This document shows positions 1 to 13,326 of a stretch of DNA of 64,000 bases, piece after piece. The position numbers and the translations under genes are program-made. Numbering within the stretch: position 1 is the stretch's first letter; each line of letters opens with the position of its first letter. The stretch comes from Rhynchonema sp. JSB1_4 (lineage: Eukaryota; Nematoda; Chromadorea; Monhysterida; Xyalidae): assembly GCA_030248065.1 (NCBI GenBank), contig JASAMV010003191.1, forward strand, positions 1 through 64,000. Reading direction: 5' to 3'. Under the pieces are notes generated by a model that was given only the letters and a program-made list of their open reading frames with translations, was not told where the DNA came from and did not search any database.

Positions 1-1800
1 AATGTATCTCGGGAGTAGCTTTCGAATGATATATAACAAGCCCAAATAAATTCTTAGGCTTAAGGGCAGAGATTAAAAAATTGCTTTTTTGACGATTCTG
101 GAATGAACCGTCACGTCACCGTGTGCGATTTCGGAATTTTGACCGTTTCTTGTCCGTAGTAAGAGATAGTATGGGCATGTTATAAATCGTTCGATAGCTA
201 CGTTGAAGCTACATCGTTTGATGCTGCCAAATGTGCAATAATCTTTAACAGTAACGACTTATAGCCAAATATCTTATTCAGGCTGGCATGGCTGCAGCAG
301 CCGGACCATGGGGGTTGAAGTCTTGAAACTTGTCTAGGTTGTTGGACTGTGCGTTTATCTGACTTTCTCGTTTCCAATGCAATGCAATACGTGGCTTCTT
401 TACATCATATTTCCGTCAATGAATGCAACTATGCAGTTTAGTGGCAATTTTTAGGTCTTTTTCAGCCTGTCACGCCGTTATGTAAGTGTTTCCAAATTTA
501 AAAACCTTATTTTCTGGCACTTTCGACAATGCTCTATTTTCATATGGCATTTTCATTTCTGCAACACAAAGCGCGGCCTCAAAATTTAGAGACAAACTTG
601 TGTTTTCGAAAAATGTGGCCGATTTTTGGAACATTTCGCACCCTCACCGAGTGAAGCAATGCTTTGAGCGACTGAAGTTCTCATGATAAGTTATCCAGAA
701 GCTGTTGTAATCCTATCCACGTGTTACTTGACTTTCAACTCATTTGGGGTTTCTGCACCGGTCGTTTCAAGTTGTGAAAAAATTCACTTTTTTCTGGAAC
801 GAAAAGTCGCTCTACCAAGAGATAGCGAATCTCAAAGGAGCTTAACATTTGTGCGTGACATATGCTGTCACAGTGCTTTCCAACGATGTATAACACTGCG
901 CTCTGCTGTCCTTCCTTCGGTTGTGTCCCGAGCCCTTTAATTGTCAACAACTTCAGAATGAGCTTCGTGTGTGACCGCCTGCGCGTACTACCGTCCAAAC
1001 CCAGAACAGGGAAAATTCCCAGTCGGTTAGCGAAGTCAAGTAGCGAAGTTCAGACCTATATAGGCACCACTAAGCCCTACAAACTGACTAGGCCTGAATC
1101 ACCACGGTCAAATATGCGGATTGGAACGCACACGACAAAGCCAATTACGGGTGGCGCAAGATTCATTATCTTTCAGCCAAACTTTTGACAAATCTGTGCC
1201 ACACCGCTGAGCTGGGCAGCTGCCAGTAGACGCACGCGCGACCAAGCTAGGAGTTTTATTTCTCGCTCCAGACCTGAGTTTCGAACATTGTATATTGTCG
1301 AAGTCCGTGTCATAGACGGACCCTATCAAGTCCGATCTCTGTTCGATGTTGTTTGTGCCCCCATTTGCAACCAGCATCGTTTTGTTGGGACTGTTGTGTG
1401 CCGTGGACCGGGGGCTGTCGTCAATCGGCATGCAGCACATTGATATGTGTTTTCTGCGAATAAAAGCATTGTGTGTCTACACAATTTATTTGAACTTTAA
1501 ATTAAAACCAAAATATTTTCAGATTTTTAGGAGCTGGTAACAAAGTTTCGTTGGCGCATTATGCCAATTTTGTTCTCATATGCACACGAGACCGAGATCG
1601 AAGTCTTTGCTACAGTTTTCGAAACATTTTGGTCCTGAGACAACTGAAGCTTGAATCGGTCAGGACAGAAATTATGAACTTGAATCAGGCCGCCTTGCCC
1701 ACAAAGCGTCTCGGAATTGGTTCGAAACTCGAGTCACACTGTCAACAGGTGGCCTGGATCCCACACACTCACACTCACAACGTCCAATCCCTAATCTTAT
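1..1800. other. No gene identified; presumed intron of the Kv channel gene
   Basis: The channel exon at 1808-2005 ends in a splice donor pointing into this stretch, so it is most likely intron. I searched the minus strand for the S1-S6 segments and the GYG selectivity filter and found neither. Open frames here have no family resemblance. Confidence 0.4.
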
Positions 1801-1807
1801 CACCAAC

Positions 1808-2649
1808 CTCGATATCTGCCAGAATCGCAGTTCGCCGAGGAATTGTGCCAGACACACGTCACTGGGTCGATGTAGCTCGCCGACCGTCAGCCAATCGAAG
1901 ATCGGATCGAATAGCCGTGACGATCGTTCAAAGTAGTACTCGTTCGAATCGCTCAGGTATTCGTCGCAGCGAGTAATTCGGTCGGAGTGAGGCATGAATG
2001 CGAATCTGGAACATTTCAACGTGACAACATGCAACGCTAAAACACTCTTGCGTGGTTGCGGTTACAGGTCACTAAAGTTTACGACTGCATAAAGTTGTTT
2101 TATGTTTGTACGCGCTGATCGAAATTCGTGGCATCATTGTTGCCCAAAAGAAACAATCGAACAAAGTCAATAAAGTCTCAGCATAAGGCAAAAAGTCGCT
2201 CCGATCTGACAAGTTTACAAAGACAACAATATTGAAGTGACCAACCTGACCAGAAACGTGTCATCCGCGCTCGGTCCAAACCGTTTGCTGACAGTGTCGG
2301 GTCTGAGTCGATACGACTTGCCGCCCATGTTCAGTCTCAACCAATTTGTGTTTTGTGAGCTGCCGGGTGCCTGAATATCAATGCCACACACAGACGCATT
2401 GTCATCTGCGCAAGGTTCGACCCTGGCAATCGGCACTGTACCCACATATGCTTGCAACGTGTCAAGGTTGTTACCGTCGAACTGGTGCTGGTCATGCCGA
2501 CTAGGTGATGTTTCATATACCGTAACCGCGGTCGTCGGCGGGTTACTGTAGCTTTCGGATGAGTACGCGCTCGATGGCGGAGGCACGCGGATGGAGCTGA
2601 CGGACGGTTCAGTCACGTGACTCGTTGATTGAGGCTTGATCAACGACAT
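1808..2649 (-). CDS. Voltage-gated potassium channel (Kv), N-terminus and T1 domain; partial
   Basis: Two exons on the minus strand: 2649-2246 (ATG at 2649) and 2005-1808, joined in phase 2. The first ~100 residues are Ser/Pro/Thr-rich and low in complexity. The T1 tetramerisation domain starts near residue 102 with WLRLNMGGKSYRL. It continues in exon 2 with NEYYFERSSRLFDPIFDWL, then GELHRPSDVC and ELRFWQI. These blocks match the Kv T1 fold, closest by eye to the Kv2 (Shab)/KVS group; KCTD proteins lack this NEYYF...GELH...FW spacing. T1 directs subunit assembly on the cytoplasmic side of the plasma membrane. Exon 2 ends at a donor (AG|GTTGGT) and the membrane core is not in the window, so the gene runs off the left edge. 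Subfamily is inference; Kv-type T1 is well supported. Confidence 0.8.
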
Positions 2650-5600
2650 TTGAGTTAGGCTCAGTTGGGAAGCGTTGCTGCGGGCTATAAAGTTTGGGTT
2701 ATGAGTTGTGAAACATACGACAGGATTCCAAGCCTCTAACAGGAACTTGTTAGAAACTAGCTGTTAAGTTAAATGCCCAGTGCAGCATCAGTCAGTTTGG
2801 CATATTCCCTGACTGACAGAATCTAAACTTTGTTAAACAACATTCATCAAATGGATACATTGGCCCGAATTCCCCATCGCACCATCGCAATTAATTGCGC
2901 AGTGCAATTAAAAAAGCCCATGTATTTAAATTATTTGATGTACAATGGTACCACACGCTCTCCGTCTTCGTAAATTCCGCTTCTGACTCCCAAAACGTTT
3001 GTGCGTTGAACAAACACGTGAACAGATTGAGATCAGACCAGCTTGAGGTTATCATCATTGCTTTAACTGCATCGAGCAGTAGACTGCGCTTGCGCGCTTT
3101 CACATTATATCGTTCTGAACTTTAAAAAGAACAATGGCAACAATTCAAACCGGTATGAAATGCAAACCTGTAAATTTCAACGCAATTTTTTGAACACCGT
3201 TGACAAAGGACATCCTGTGATCAGATTTAAACGCACAAAGATGCAATGCAGGTTTTCAGTACCTTTGAGCCACTGAGGCCCGCCGCGACTGCCATTTATG
3301 AAAACATGAAGGATACTCTTGAAACCATGGGTGTAACTTATATGCGGGTGTGCTTTGAGGGCACGGGGTGCATATGACGCGTGGTGGGGTTGCGGTTTCG
3401 ACCCAAAGTCTAATGGGTGTAACTAATCAGGCTGGGAATGTTTCAGAGACTTGAGGGTTTTTGGGTGAGTGAATCATTTTTTCACATTTGAAGAACCAAG
3501 TTTTAAGTACTCACGGAAAAGCTCATTATGCCAAAACGCTTAGCTTGTTTGATGAGTCTGGCCAACTGAAGCAATTAGTGTTCTCTGTTTGGTTCTTTCT
3601 GGAAAACTCCTGGGAAAACGCTCTATAGATCTTGGGTTCAGTGGTAATTTCAATTCATTTGTACAGGAGGTGGTACTCCACAACAGGTGCGCCTGTTCCA
3701 TTTTTGCTTTTATAAACATTGTTCAGGTTTTTTTGCTCGGCTTGGTTGGGAAATGAACAAAATGAACAGTTGTACAGAGTGAATGCAGCAGGCGAAAAAA
3801 TGCACGAAGTTGGAACTGGCACGCCTGGTCAACCGCACATACTAAGGTAAATTAGTGACTAGTGACAGTAATAACCATGCAGTTTTCGCCTTCTTTTATA
3901 TTCTAGCGAAACATCAGACTCAGGATTGAAAAAACATTTGTAGCTAAAGAGCCTCTTTTAAATTTTTTTTTGATTTTTATTCTGGCGAAAATTTTTTATT
4001 AGAAAAAAGTGTTACAAATAACGTATCAGGAGAAATAAAGTCGACACAACACTTTTTAAAAAATGTGGAACAACTTTACGCTGGCCGATTTTAGTGGGCC
4101 AACTATCGCAAAATACAGCGCAACTAAAACTTGCCTATACCCAAGCCAAGTCCATGCCAGTAGATTTGCTTTCAAAGTTGATGCGGCTCTAAAATAACCC
4201 AACGTCTCTTGTGCACAATTTTAGCAGGAATGTACCTTACTTCCATACAACATTTTCTAATTTCGTGCACCGTTTAAAAACTGCCTGATATTGATATCCG
4301 GGTGCGCTGACCCGTAGGGTCACGCACGACACGTCAGTTTGTTTTTATTTCAAAATATTAGTATCAAGCCTAATAATATGAATGCAGGGAACCGGAAAGT
4401 AGAATGTGGTGGACAATGTTCAGTTTCAGGCTAAAGCCTCAGCCTAAGCCATAGCGCAAGATGCCAAACCATACCCCCAACCCTGACCTACATGTGTGAA
4501 TTACCCACAAACGCAACGGATAACATGCATTGCTTGGAAAAGTGGTGGGGAGTTTTAATCTGTGATTAAAAAACCAAGGTGGTGTCAGCAGCCCAAGGGC
4601 GCTTTTTGCATGGCCGTTTATTTTACGAGATAGAGGCCCTTTTTACGCATGGTAAATAATTAAATGAGAAATATGGAATCTAAAAATATATTGGATCTGA
4701 CACTGCCGTGCGTCATTACAGAAAGCTTCGACGAAGAGAGCATTATAAAAGAAGGTTTTGGCGCCACGTGGCTAGGCTCACCATAAACAGCTTACCGTGC
4801 TGTAGGTAACACTGCATTTTACAAAAACTGCAGCAGCGCGAAAAATATGTTGAAATGAAATACTTTGTTGTGAGAAATAGTGCTAAACATGGCAATGAAA
4901 GCTTAATAGGACAGCAAAGTTTCAAATGAAAATGAAGTGGGCACGTTTTACCATATCAGTAAGCAAGAAACTTCGGAAAACTTTGGTACCCAGAGCACAA
5001 TATTAATAAAAATTCGTAGTTTCGATGACCGGACAGCCAAACAGCCAACAAAAGGAAATGTTGCTTAATAGCCCAACGTCCGTATTGAGTCAGCCAATCA
5101 GAATGTTGTGCGAAGACACCAACAAAGCAAACAGTTCCGGTACCCCAGTTGCACGTTAATGAACCTCCCTGGTGCTTACCTGTTCCTGAAGATTTGCTGT
5201 TCTTATTTAACATCATTCGGCGTCGTGTCGAATGCATTATGGTGTTTAGTAATAAAGCCGCGAACTTGGGTATGGCAGATTTAATATTGATGTTGTGCAA
5301 AGTTAGGTTTGTGCTCGGCTGGGTGGAAATGTTGCGTGCGTGGGGGGACAAATAATGACCCAAACGGGCTTTAAATGAACGTCAGTTCGTCTCTGCTGCT
5401 GGTGAACACCAAATGTTGGTGCGCGCAAGCCACCAAAGAGATTTGTTGTGAAACAATGCGAATTAATGCGATCAAACAGCTGTTGTGTGGTTGCTCGAGA
5501 TGAAGTTGTGGTTTGGCAATTTTTACTTCAAAATCAAATCTTTCAATTCCTTCGGGAATCGTGACATTGTTGTCTGAAAAGAAACCACTTTTAAATTGAA

Positions 5601-7497
5601 CTGGTTTAAGAAATTAATTCGAGCAACGTCAATTTTAAAAACAATTTGGACCAGTAATAAATAACATGAGCATACAGTAAGTCAATGGTGTAAACGTTTG
5701 GAATTTGAAATTTGGGGTTTGCACAAAACGGATGAACGGCCGTTTTAGAGGGGTGGAAAATTTGGAAACAGCGAAACGTGTTGGCTGCTGTCTCTATCCC
5801 TGTTGTTTGGAGTTATTTCTGTAGTGCACCAAAGTATCATCCGCTTGTTAAGTGATCGGATTGTCATAAATCATCATTACATGCGTTGGAGCTTTTGTGC
5901 ATAAGTACAAATCCAAAATTCACTGCCGTGCAGTAAACTACGCCCCACAGTGAATGTCCACGTCTGAAAGGCATTGAGCAGGTTTTTCCTGTTCATGGTC
6001 GCCAGGGACACTTTATGGTTCCGTACATGATACAGTAATATGTAGCTTGTGCCCTGCCAACAATACGTCTAGGAGGAGCTAGATCTTCTGTACAACCACA
6101 AAAGTTTCGTCCAAAAAAGGTCGCCTCAGCAGACAATAAACATAAAATTCCAGACAGATTTCCGGGCCTCTATGAAGTACATACGCTTGTCGTGCCACCA
6201 CGCACGTACATAAGTACGCAGATGTAGTGGGATCGAGAACTAACTGGTATGCGAAATCGAATGCAGTTAAAAAGATGCGGATGGTTGAACACAAAGCGGT
6301 TCCAGCTGGAGTTTGAGATCTGCATACAGTACCCATGGGTATTCGAACCTCAAAATCCCGGTAACGGTTTTTGTTTCTGTGGAGGAGCATGTAACCCGGA
6401 AATGCATCAAACGTAAGCGCACGTTACAGTACGGCGGCACGTGCATGTGTAGATACCACACAACAAGGCTAAAAATAGACAGACTCCATTGGGATATATG
6501 TACAATGCCGGCTCAAAATAGAATGGAGTCAGGTATGTATTTCAGTCCCAGGCTTTGAACGCAGTGGATCTTTCAAACGGACGCACACTATTGTAAAACA
6601 TGAAGTTTTTCGTAAATTTCGAAAATTGTAGAACACTGACTTATGTACTTAGATTGCCGCTCGCTGCGATCAAAAGTCCACAATGGCTTCATGGGCTTGG
6701 AATATTCAAATAATGACTACGCATGGTCTGAAGCACTCAATTCATCACGCAAGTTCTTGGGCCAACGACTTTGGGTAAATAGCCCGAAAGGTTACTTGGC
6801 TAAACATTAAAGTGGTCCTGTTCTATTTTATGGGTACCCGAAAACAACGTTGTTTGTCTGTTTCCGGCATATATCAATCGACAGACAAGCCGCCCTACGT
6901 GTTCTGCTACGAAAAATGTTACGTCACCAGTGAATTTAGCCACAAGAATTGAAGTTTTCTTGAAATCCCCATTCGGAGGTCGAAAAACAGTTTGATCGAA
7001 ATGGAACCTGTTTTGTTGGCAGTTCTTTGGACTTTGGGGGTCGGACGGCGGTAAGAAAAACAACATGGGGATTTTTTTGTTGTCTGAGAAATGCTTTGAA
7101 GTTAAGCCTCTTTACATATGTATCTTGCCGTAGCAAGTCAGCCAGTTTTCAAGAAGTCGAAATTGGTTCACACACTGATTACCACATTAGGTCGAAACTG
7201 TTGGTGCTGTGCTGGGTGCGTGAAATTTGGTGCGTCCAAAACTAGTTGTTGGTGAGCAGACGACAGCACAACTGTACAAAACAGTAAAATAAACAGAGCG
7301 AATAAAAATAGACCTCCATTCTTGAATATTGCTTACTGCTGGTTGTCCCGACCAGCTCATTTTATGTCTGAATACCTACAATGGACAAAAAACTTTTATG
7401 TGATATCAGCGGCCATATCATGTTTTAGGTTGTAACCACATATCCGTAGCTTACTTATATGTATGTGGGAGGTGATCCAGGCCAGAGTAAGCACAGA
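2650..7497. other. Intergenic or 5' intronic region without recognisable genes
   Basis: Only short frames with no family resemblance. A piece at about 5930-5965 resembles the terminal repeat of the small element at 38399-38642, and 3965-4125 resembles other dispersed repeats. A small hairpin lies near 4300-4335. A minus-strand frame ending at a good donor near 5169 could be an isolated exon, but no partner exon was found. Confidence 0.4.
3965..4125. repeat. Dispersed AT-rich repeat, three related pieces in the window
   Basis: Positions ~3965-4070 resemble ~42270-42370, inside a hAT-like element (shared TTTTATTAGAAAAAGTG and a CAGGA-AAAT block). Positions 4074-4120 resemble 7907-7950 (ACGCTGGCCGA, then CGCAAAATACA). 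This is probably a decayed copy of the same transposon group. Confidence 0.5.
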
Positions 7498-7775
7498 TAT
7501 TGGTCGCACAATGACTTTATAAGAATTGGGCAAATTTTTTTCCTGAATCGTAAAGAGGGAAAGTGACGGGGCAGTGACGTTGCGTTGCGCGATCGCACAC
7601 GGAACATGCAGTCACCAAAATGTTTCAAACGCGCAGCAACGTGGGTGCTCTGCTGGATTATTTTCAGGTTCAAATGTTTTGTGAGAATCACAAATAGCAC
7701 AGTGGTTAAGAGTGACTGAACATGAAAATCAGGATTCATATGATGAATTCTTATATGGGCATTGTGCGACCAATA
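7498..7775. mobile_element. MITE of the TTGGTCGCACAATG family, copy 1
   Basis: About 278 bp. It begins TATTGGTCGCACAATGACTT and ends with the inverted form (ATTGTGCGACCAATA). Subterminal AAGAATT / GAATTCTTATA sequences also pair. TA flanks both ends, as in Tc1/mariner-type insertions. It is nearly identical over its length to 45926-46203; divergent relatives lie at 43841-44117 and 61034-61522. There is no coding capacity, so it would depend on a transposase elsewhere. Confidence 0.85.
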
Positions 7776-8256
7776 CCTGCTGAGGTGGAGTTACACTCTA
7801 GTCCATTTTGGGCTTGAGGCGGATTTTTGTTTGAATTATATTTTGTCATAGCGTTCGAGCACAAATTTGGGCCAGCGTGAAAGTTGTTCCCCTGCACGAC
7901 ATTTTTACGCTGGCCGAAATTAGCACGCCAACGCTGTCGCAAAATACATGATCAAAAACAAAAATGTGTTTCTACTGTCTTGTGTCTACAAGCCCAAATT
8001 AGAGAAGTGTAACTCCAGCTTTACTGTTCCGTTCCGACCTAATGAAAAACTGGCCATAAACACCCATGATCGCTGTGGGGGCTGCATCTTTCATAATAAT
8101 ATGATGCAGATAAGTGCGAAAATTTGCAGATTTGATCATTTATTAAATTTTTGTATGTTGTGGCCCGGAAGAATTGGCGCAAAATCTGCAAACAAGCTTT
8201 ACTATCAGAATATTCACCATATCAAAGTAAGCGTGTTGGTATCCTGCTGGGCTGTT

Positions 8257-9196
8257 AGGCCGCTTTCACAATCATCCGGTTTCCGGAATCCGGTTTCCGG
8301 TTTCCGGAATTGGCTTCAAATCCGGTTTCCCTAAATGTTTTTTCCGGTTTCCGGTTTCCGGAAGTTGCTTTCACAATCATCCGGTTTCCGGTTTCCGGTT
8401 TTCGCCCTAATTCAAATCCGTTTTCCGGCGACCGGAAACCGGAAAAGGCCATTTAGAACCGGTTCTAATTTTTTATCCGGTTTTGGGTGCATAATGAGTT
8501 GTGGACGTCATGGGATGGACAAGTTTGTTTGTGTGATGACTTGTTCCTTGTGTCTGCACACAAGTAAATTATATGCTTATAATATTAACGAATATCACTG
8601 ATGTACTGATGCATTCTAGCGGTATTTTCAGAAGGTTTGCAACGTGGCGTAAATATGTTGAATAAATAGAGCTGAGAAAGGCCAACAGCCACGCTTTCAG
8701 ACCCAAAAGAACTTTGAAGATCATGAACACATCGCGCATGTTCATGTGCTGATGTGCAGTTCCTGCGCTGAGTTGGTGGTACCATCATACCATACCGCTA
8801 TACCACATAACACAACCAAAGAATCTTTACTTCTGGATCTGGCACGCTCGTTTGTTCCTATAAGGTGACCTAAAAGTAGTCTTCCCAGACACAAATTTTG
8901 TCTGAAACCAGGGCCATTGAGCATTTTACTGCACAGCGCACCTGCTTTCTGTTTCTGACAAACTGGATTTCGTATTAACAGTCGTAGGATGTCGATCGAC
9001 ATTGACAGAAAGCAGATTACACTCTCTTTTTTGGTGAAGATGTGAAAAATTGTTATTCATTTTGAAGCGTGCCAAAGCTGGCGAATGTTTCTGAACAAAC
9101 CATATTGCCTCATTTTTTTGAGATTTGAATTCCGGAAACCGGAAACCGGATTCCGGAAACCGGATTCCGGAAACCGGATGATTGTGAAAGCGGCCT
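8257..9196. mobile_element. Foldback element with CCGGTTTCC subterminal repeats
   Basis: About 940 bp bounded by perfect terminal inverted repeats AGGCCGCTTTCACAATCATC. Inside both ends are clustered copies of CCGGTTTCCGG / CCGGAAACCGG, dense at 8275-8450 and again at 9130-9180. No transposase frame is visible. No clear target duplication was found, so the superfamily is open. Confidence 0.8.
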
Positions 9197-9221
9197 TACT
9201 GGGTGGCGTCGTGGAGGGCTT

Positions 9222-9681
9222 GGCGTCATTGTATCGCGCGTGGACTTTGTATCCTGTGCGACTTTGTATCACGTTCAGTCATTGTATCTCGTATGCATGT
9301 GTGTGGGTGCCGTGTAGCATATGCTTAAGTCTGATGATGCAATGAAGAGATCAGTATAGTTCATATACAAGTGTAATCAATTTTTCACCCCGATCTCAAG
9401 ACTGATTAATGTTTCGAATCGGATAGACACGTCTTCCGGGCTGGAGCCCAAGCCTAGCTGATATTGAGTTAAACCCTGAGCCGAAACCACCCCAGTGTCA
9501 AAAAAATTCAACTGATACTATTGCTAATAACTTGTTGAAGGCTTTCATTTCCCAATTCGGGTTTGTGAACTGTTTTATTCCACATGCAGTCCCAATTAAA
9601 AACTGATTACACGGGATACATAGTCGCTCGTGATACAAAGTCGCACAGGATACAAAGTACCCACACGATACATTGGCGCGG
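9222..9681. mobile_element. Foldback MITE with TTTGTATC repeats in its arms
   Basis: Arms of about 50-60 bp at 9222-9280 and 9620-9681 are inverted copies; the core is ACTTTGTATCCTGTGCGACT. The repeated (A/T)TTGTATC word gives each arm a short tandem look. Non-coding interior. It starts within 30 bp of the end of the preceding foldback. Confidence 0.75.
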
Positions 9682-9689
9682 AAGCTGCT

Positions 9690-10315
9690 AGAGAGCTACA
9701 TGATGCATAAATACGCAACTGAATTCAAAATATTAGTGCATCGCTATGTATATGTACGTAGAAATATCAGTTCTGGAGAAACTTATTGAAAAACTTAGCA
9801 AAACTTTTGACGTGAATGTTGGATCAATATTTTGAAGTTACGAGTTTGTAACCTCATGGGAAGTTAAAAACGAAGGATCTCGAACTCAGAGGTAAGTACA
9901 TAGATAGATGCTTGAGTTCTTTTGATCTTATCTGACATAACTTGTTTACTGAGCTGAGCACACCAGCCCAAAGACCAAAGATGTGGAGCTGGCAGTGGGT
10001 TCCAAGCTATTTTTTTGAGAAATATCGCATTATCTTCATTTTTATGTGGGTGGGTTAGATATGCACGTGAGGGACATATAACGCGATAAAAGTCGGATTA
10101 AATTTCATTCTATATATATAAACCTCTTTATTATCTCTGACTTGAGTGCGAAAAAAACGAGTATTAATGCAAGACAGAAAGGAGACAAAAGCAAACAAAC
10201 CAAGCCACGGAAGACATTTGGTTTGCCTGCCGGTCTCACAAAAGTGCGCATGCTATGTGTTATCTTTTCTAAAATCAGGCAGACGGACATACACTTTATT
10301 ACGTCACGGAAGGGG
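9690..10315. other. Unique-looking non-coding DNA
   Basis: AT-rich, with only short frames. No splice-supported coding segment or repeat boundary was recognised. Confidence 0.3.
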
Positions 10316-10323
10316 TCACTGAA

Positions 10324-10821
10324 CAGTGCTCGAACGGGATTGCTTATCAGGTCCGGGATTCGGGATCAGGATCAGATTATTTAACCGGACTCAGGAATTC
10401 TTAACGGTGATGAAATTTTCCGGATCGCGATTGATAATCGGGATCGGCAGTACAGTTTCTGGCAGAATATTAGTCACCTATGTAGGTGAGTCTTCGTTTG
10501 TGGACCCCGCAGTCAGGCTACAAAGCATCCGCAGCAAAAACGATGACAAAATGGCAGCAGTATGAAAAAGCGATGTAAAATTTACCGTTTTTCTTCCATA
10601 CTGTTGCCGTTGTCATGCTCAATTTTATATCATACAAACGTGATACAACAACATTTTTAGCAGCTCTGTAATTCCGGTAAAGATCCCGATGAGAATATGC
10701 CAGATCGGCATCGGGATCCGGAGAATTAGTCGGTATCGGGATTTCGGGATTTTTTTTATCGGGATTGAAATTCTCCGGATCGGGATTTCCGGATCGGGGT
10801 CGGGATCCCTTTCGAGCCCTG
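10324..10821. mobile_element. hAT-like MITE, ATCGGG family, copy 1
   Basis: About 498 bp. It starts CAGTGCTCGAACGGGAT and ends with the inverse (CGAGCCCTG). Both halves are filled with ATCGGGAT-type repeats in opposite orientations. The flanking 8-mers TCACTGAA (10316-10323) and TCCCTGAT (10822-10829) match at six of eight positions, as expected for an old 8-bp hAT target duplication. A second copy is at 25632-26082 and fragments lie near 28230 and 32130-32220. Confidence 0.8.
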
Positions 10822-10829
10822 TCCCTGAT

Positions 10830-13326
10830 GCTGAAAAACGCCCTGTTTCAACTGAAATGGTTTCGTACCACGCTCGTGCAAATATATGGTAATATACACA
10901 GCGCACATACCAGGTCAAAGGCTACCCGCCGAAAGCCAATTCATTGACCCTTTTGGAACCCAAAGTCTGCGGCAGAAAAATGTCAGCGCAGTGATGAACC
11001 AATTTACTAATACAGCACCAATGGTATGCTCTGGCTGACTGCGGCCTGCGCGCGCCTGCAACGCCTGCGTGGCGCATTCAGACTTATGATGAGCCTGGCT
11101 CAATACAAATGATATGTAACAGGCGCATGCAAGCTCGGTGCCAGTCTCGCATGTACAGTGGATGCATCGCTGCGCTTGCTTGTCTTTTTGTGACATACTG
11201 CAGGTAGTTCTGTGCATTTTGTCTCTCTGTGATAAGTGATTTTCGTGAATAAGTTCTTGGTGACGCCTTTCAGCCTGTTTTTTGCGCAACAGTTATAAAA
11301 GGTGAGAATGGCCTTGATGACTGTTTCAGCGTTTATCCTGGAAAACGAGACGTGCATTTTGCGCATTTTTATAAAACTTGTTCAAAAACATCAACAACTT
11401 ATTCAAGATAATCAAAATATCGCAAAGAAAGACAAAATACTGAATACCAAAACGTCATGGAAACGAAGCATGAGAGCAGCAATGAATCTGCCGAGCCTGC
11501 CCTTGTGACCATTTATGTACTGTCGCCTACTCTGGTATCTTTTGTATTGAGCCTGTGCAGTCTCATGAGCGGGCGCAGGCCTCAATCAACCAGAAATTGC
11601 AGTTGGCACTGCAGAACCTACCAAACACCAGGAAAATAGAACCCCGAGGAGCCCAAAAAAGTAGTACACTGAGATGCTTATCCGCCACGAAAAGGGAAAC
11701 GTTTTTTAGTTCCGGTAGGTTGATGACGCTACATAGCACCATCGTTTCACTTGAATTTCCCAAATGAATATTCAGCTCAGCCAAAAAATCTATTGTTTTC
11801 ACTCAAACAGCACGCACGCGGGGGCAAGTCTCAACCAGAAACCATGAATACGTAATACCCTAGCATTTCATTTGAAGCCCCTTAACTCGAATAGAGCCCT
11901 TGGTGAGCTCCGATTGGATTCAACCCGATAAATCAAAAAATGTTGTAAAATTGCAAAAAGCGTTCCAATCTGCGTCGCAGCGAACAAGATATCTCAATTC
12001 TTGCCATGTTTTTCTGATGCTTTGTAAGTTCAGGTGAATATGGTTAGAAACATGTTCAAATGTTCGAAGAATGTCAAAATTCTGTTCTAAAATGTCCCGA
12101 CCAACCGAAATCAAAACGCCAACTAAAACCGCACAGGCCCTTGGTGGACGAAAGTTCTTATAGAGAGCCGGGGCTTTTATTGGATTTTGTTTGTTCGAAT
12201 GGCCTGTTTGCCATCAAAGTTCCACTTGGAGCCCCGGGTGTCCAGTTGATATAAACTCCGGGAAGAGGGGAAGTATTCTCTGGAGCTTGAAGTGCCGTTA
12301 AGTGTGTATATCTGGTTCTGTTCACTGACCACTGATATCCTTCTCCTGTTCATTATCAGTTCGCAAAAACAGCGTCCATAAGGCCATGGCGTTCAAAGCG
12401 GACTAATGAGGCCAAACTTGATGTTTTTTTCTTAATTGTTTCAAGCACTGGCTCATGTGCGCCAGAAAAGTTTTTTTGGCAGAAACCCTTGCTAACGAAA
12501 TGCTCGATAATTTTGAATGTCCCAGATCAGGCGGTTTAAGGCAGGAGAACATGGGAAAGAATTCACTGTGAATGTACATATACAGTAACCACGCTGCCGA
12601 GCTGAGCTTTAAAGTAAGCTGCTCAAAAATGGCGATATCACCGTTAATGAAGTCTATTTGCGGTGTGCCAAAACCGCTGTTGTGACGTCAAACATGTAAG
12701 TTTAATTAACGAAATCCCCACGCCATAAATTTTAAAAAGCAGCGGTGGTTGGGTGTACCTTTCAAGCTAAAACTGAATAAATTTACCGTGTATTCTAACA
12801 AATGTAGATGAGGTATACGACAAAACGCCTGCTGTGTGACGCGCGAGACGGCTTGGATTATTAGGAGCCTGTTGAATACCTGAAGGTCCAGCCAAACACA
12901 AATGCAAACATAGACAGAACGCCAGTGGTTGCCAGTCAAATAAACACGAAGATTTACCAAAGGCAGTGCTTTTCCGAATGAGCCTCTTTGTGACAAATAT
13001 TGTTGCAATTACTCAAGTCGCAAACATGGGCAAGACTTTTAACGTCGCAGAGCTTTTCGGAAATTGTCTCTCCTGTTGCATTTATGTATTTTATCTAACA
13101 AACTGATATTTGGACACTGCATACACATATTATAACTTGCATATCGATATGGCTAATGCATTATTTATGGGAATATCCGCGAAGCACAAATGAAGTGCAT
13201 TTTTCATTTCCTTGAAGCGTAAAATTTTTGCTCTTACATTTGAATTGAAGCGATATCTCTTGCAAAACGGATTGCTTGAAATCCATTAGTCGTACTCACA
13301 GAAGTATACCTACCGCATGTGGTCCT
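10830..13326. other. Non-coding stretch with scattered repeat fragments
   Basis: Fragments of the CCGGAG/AGAGCCCC palindromic family appear near 11875-11915 and 12160-12245. A GCCTGCGCAGGCTC-type repeat at ~11020-11110 and ~11540-11650 recurs near 33700-33850. No coding exon is supported. Confidence 0.4.
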
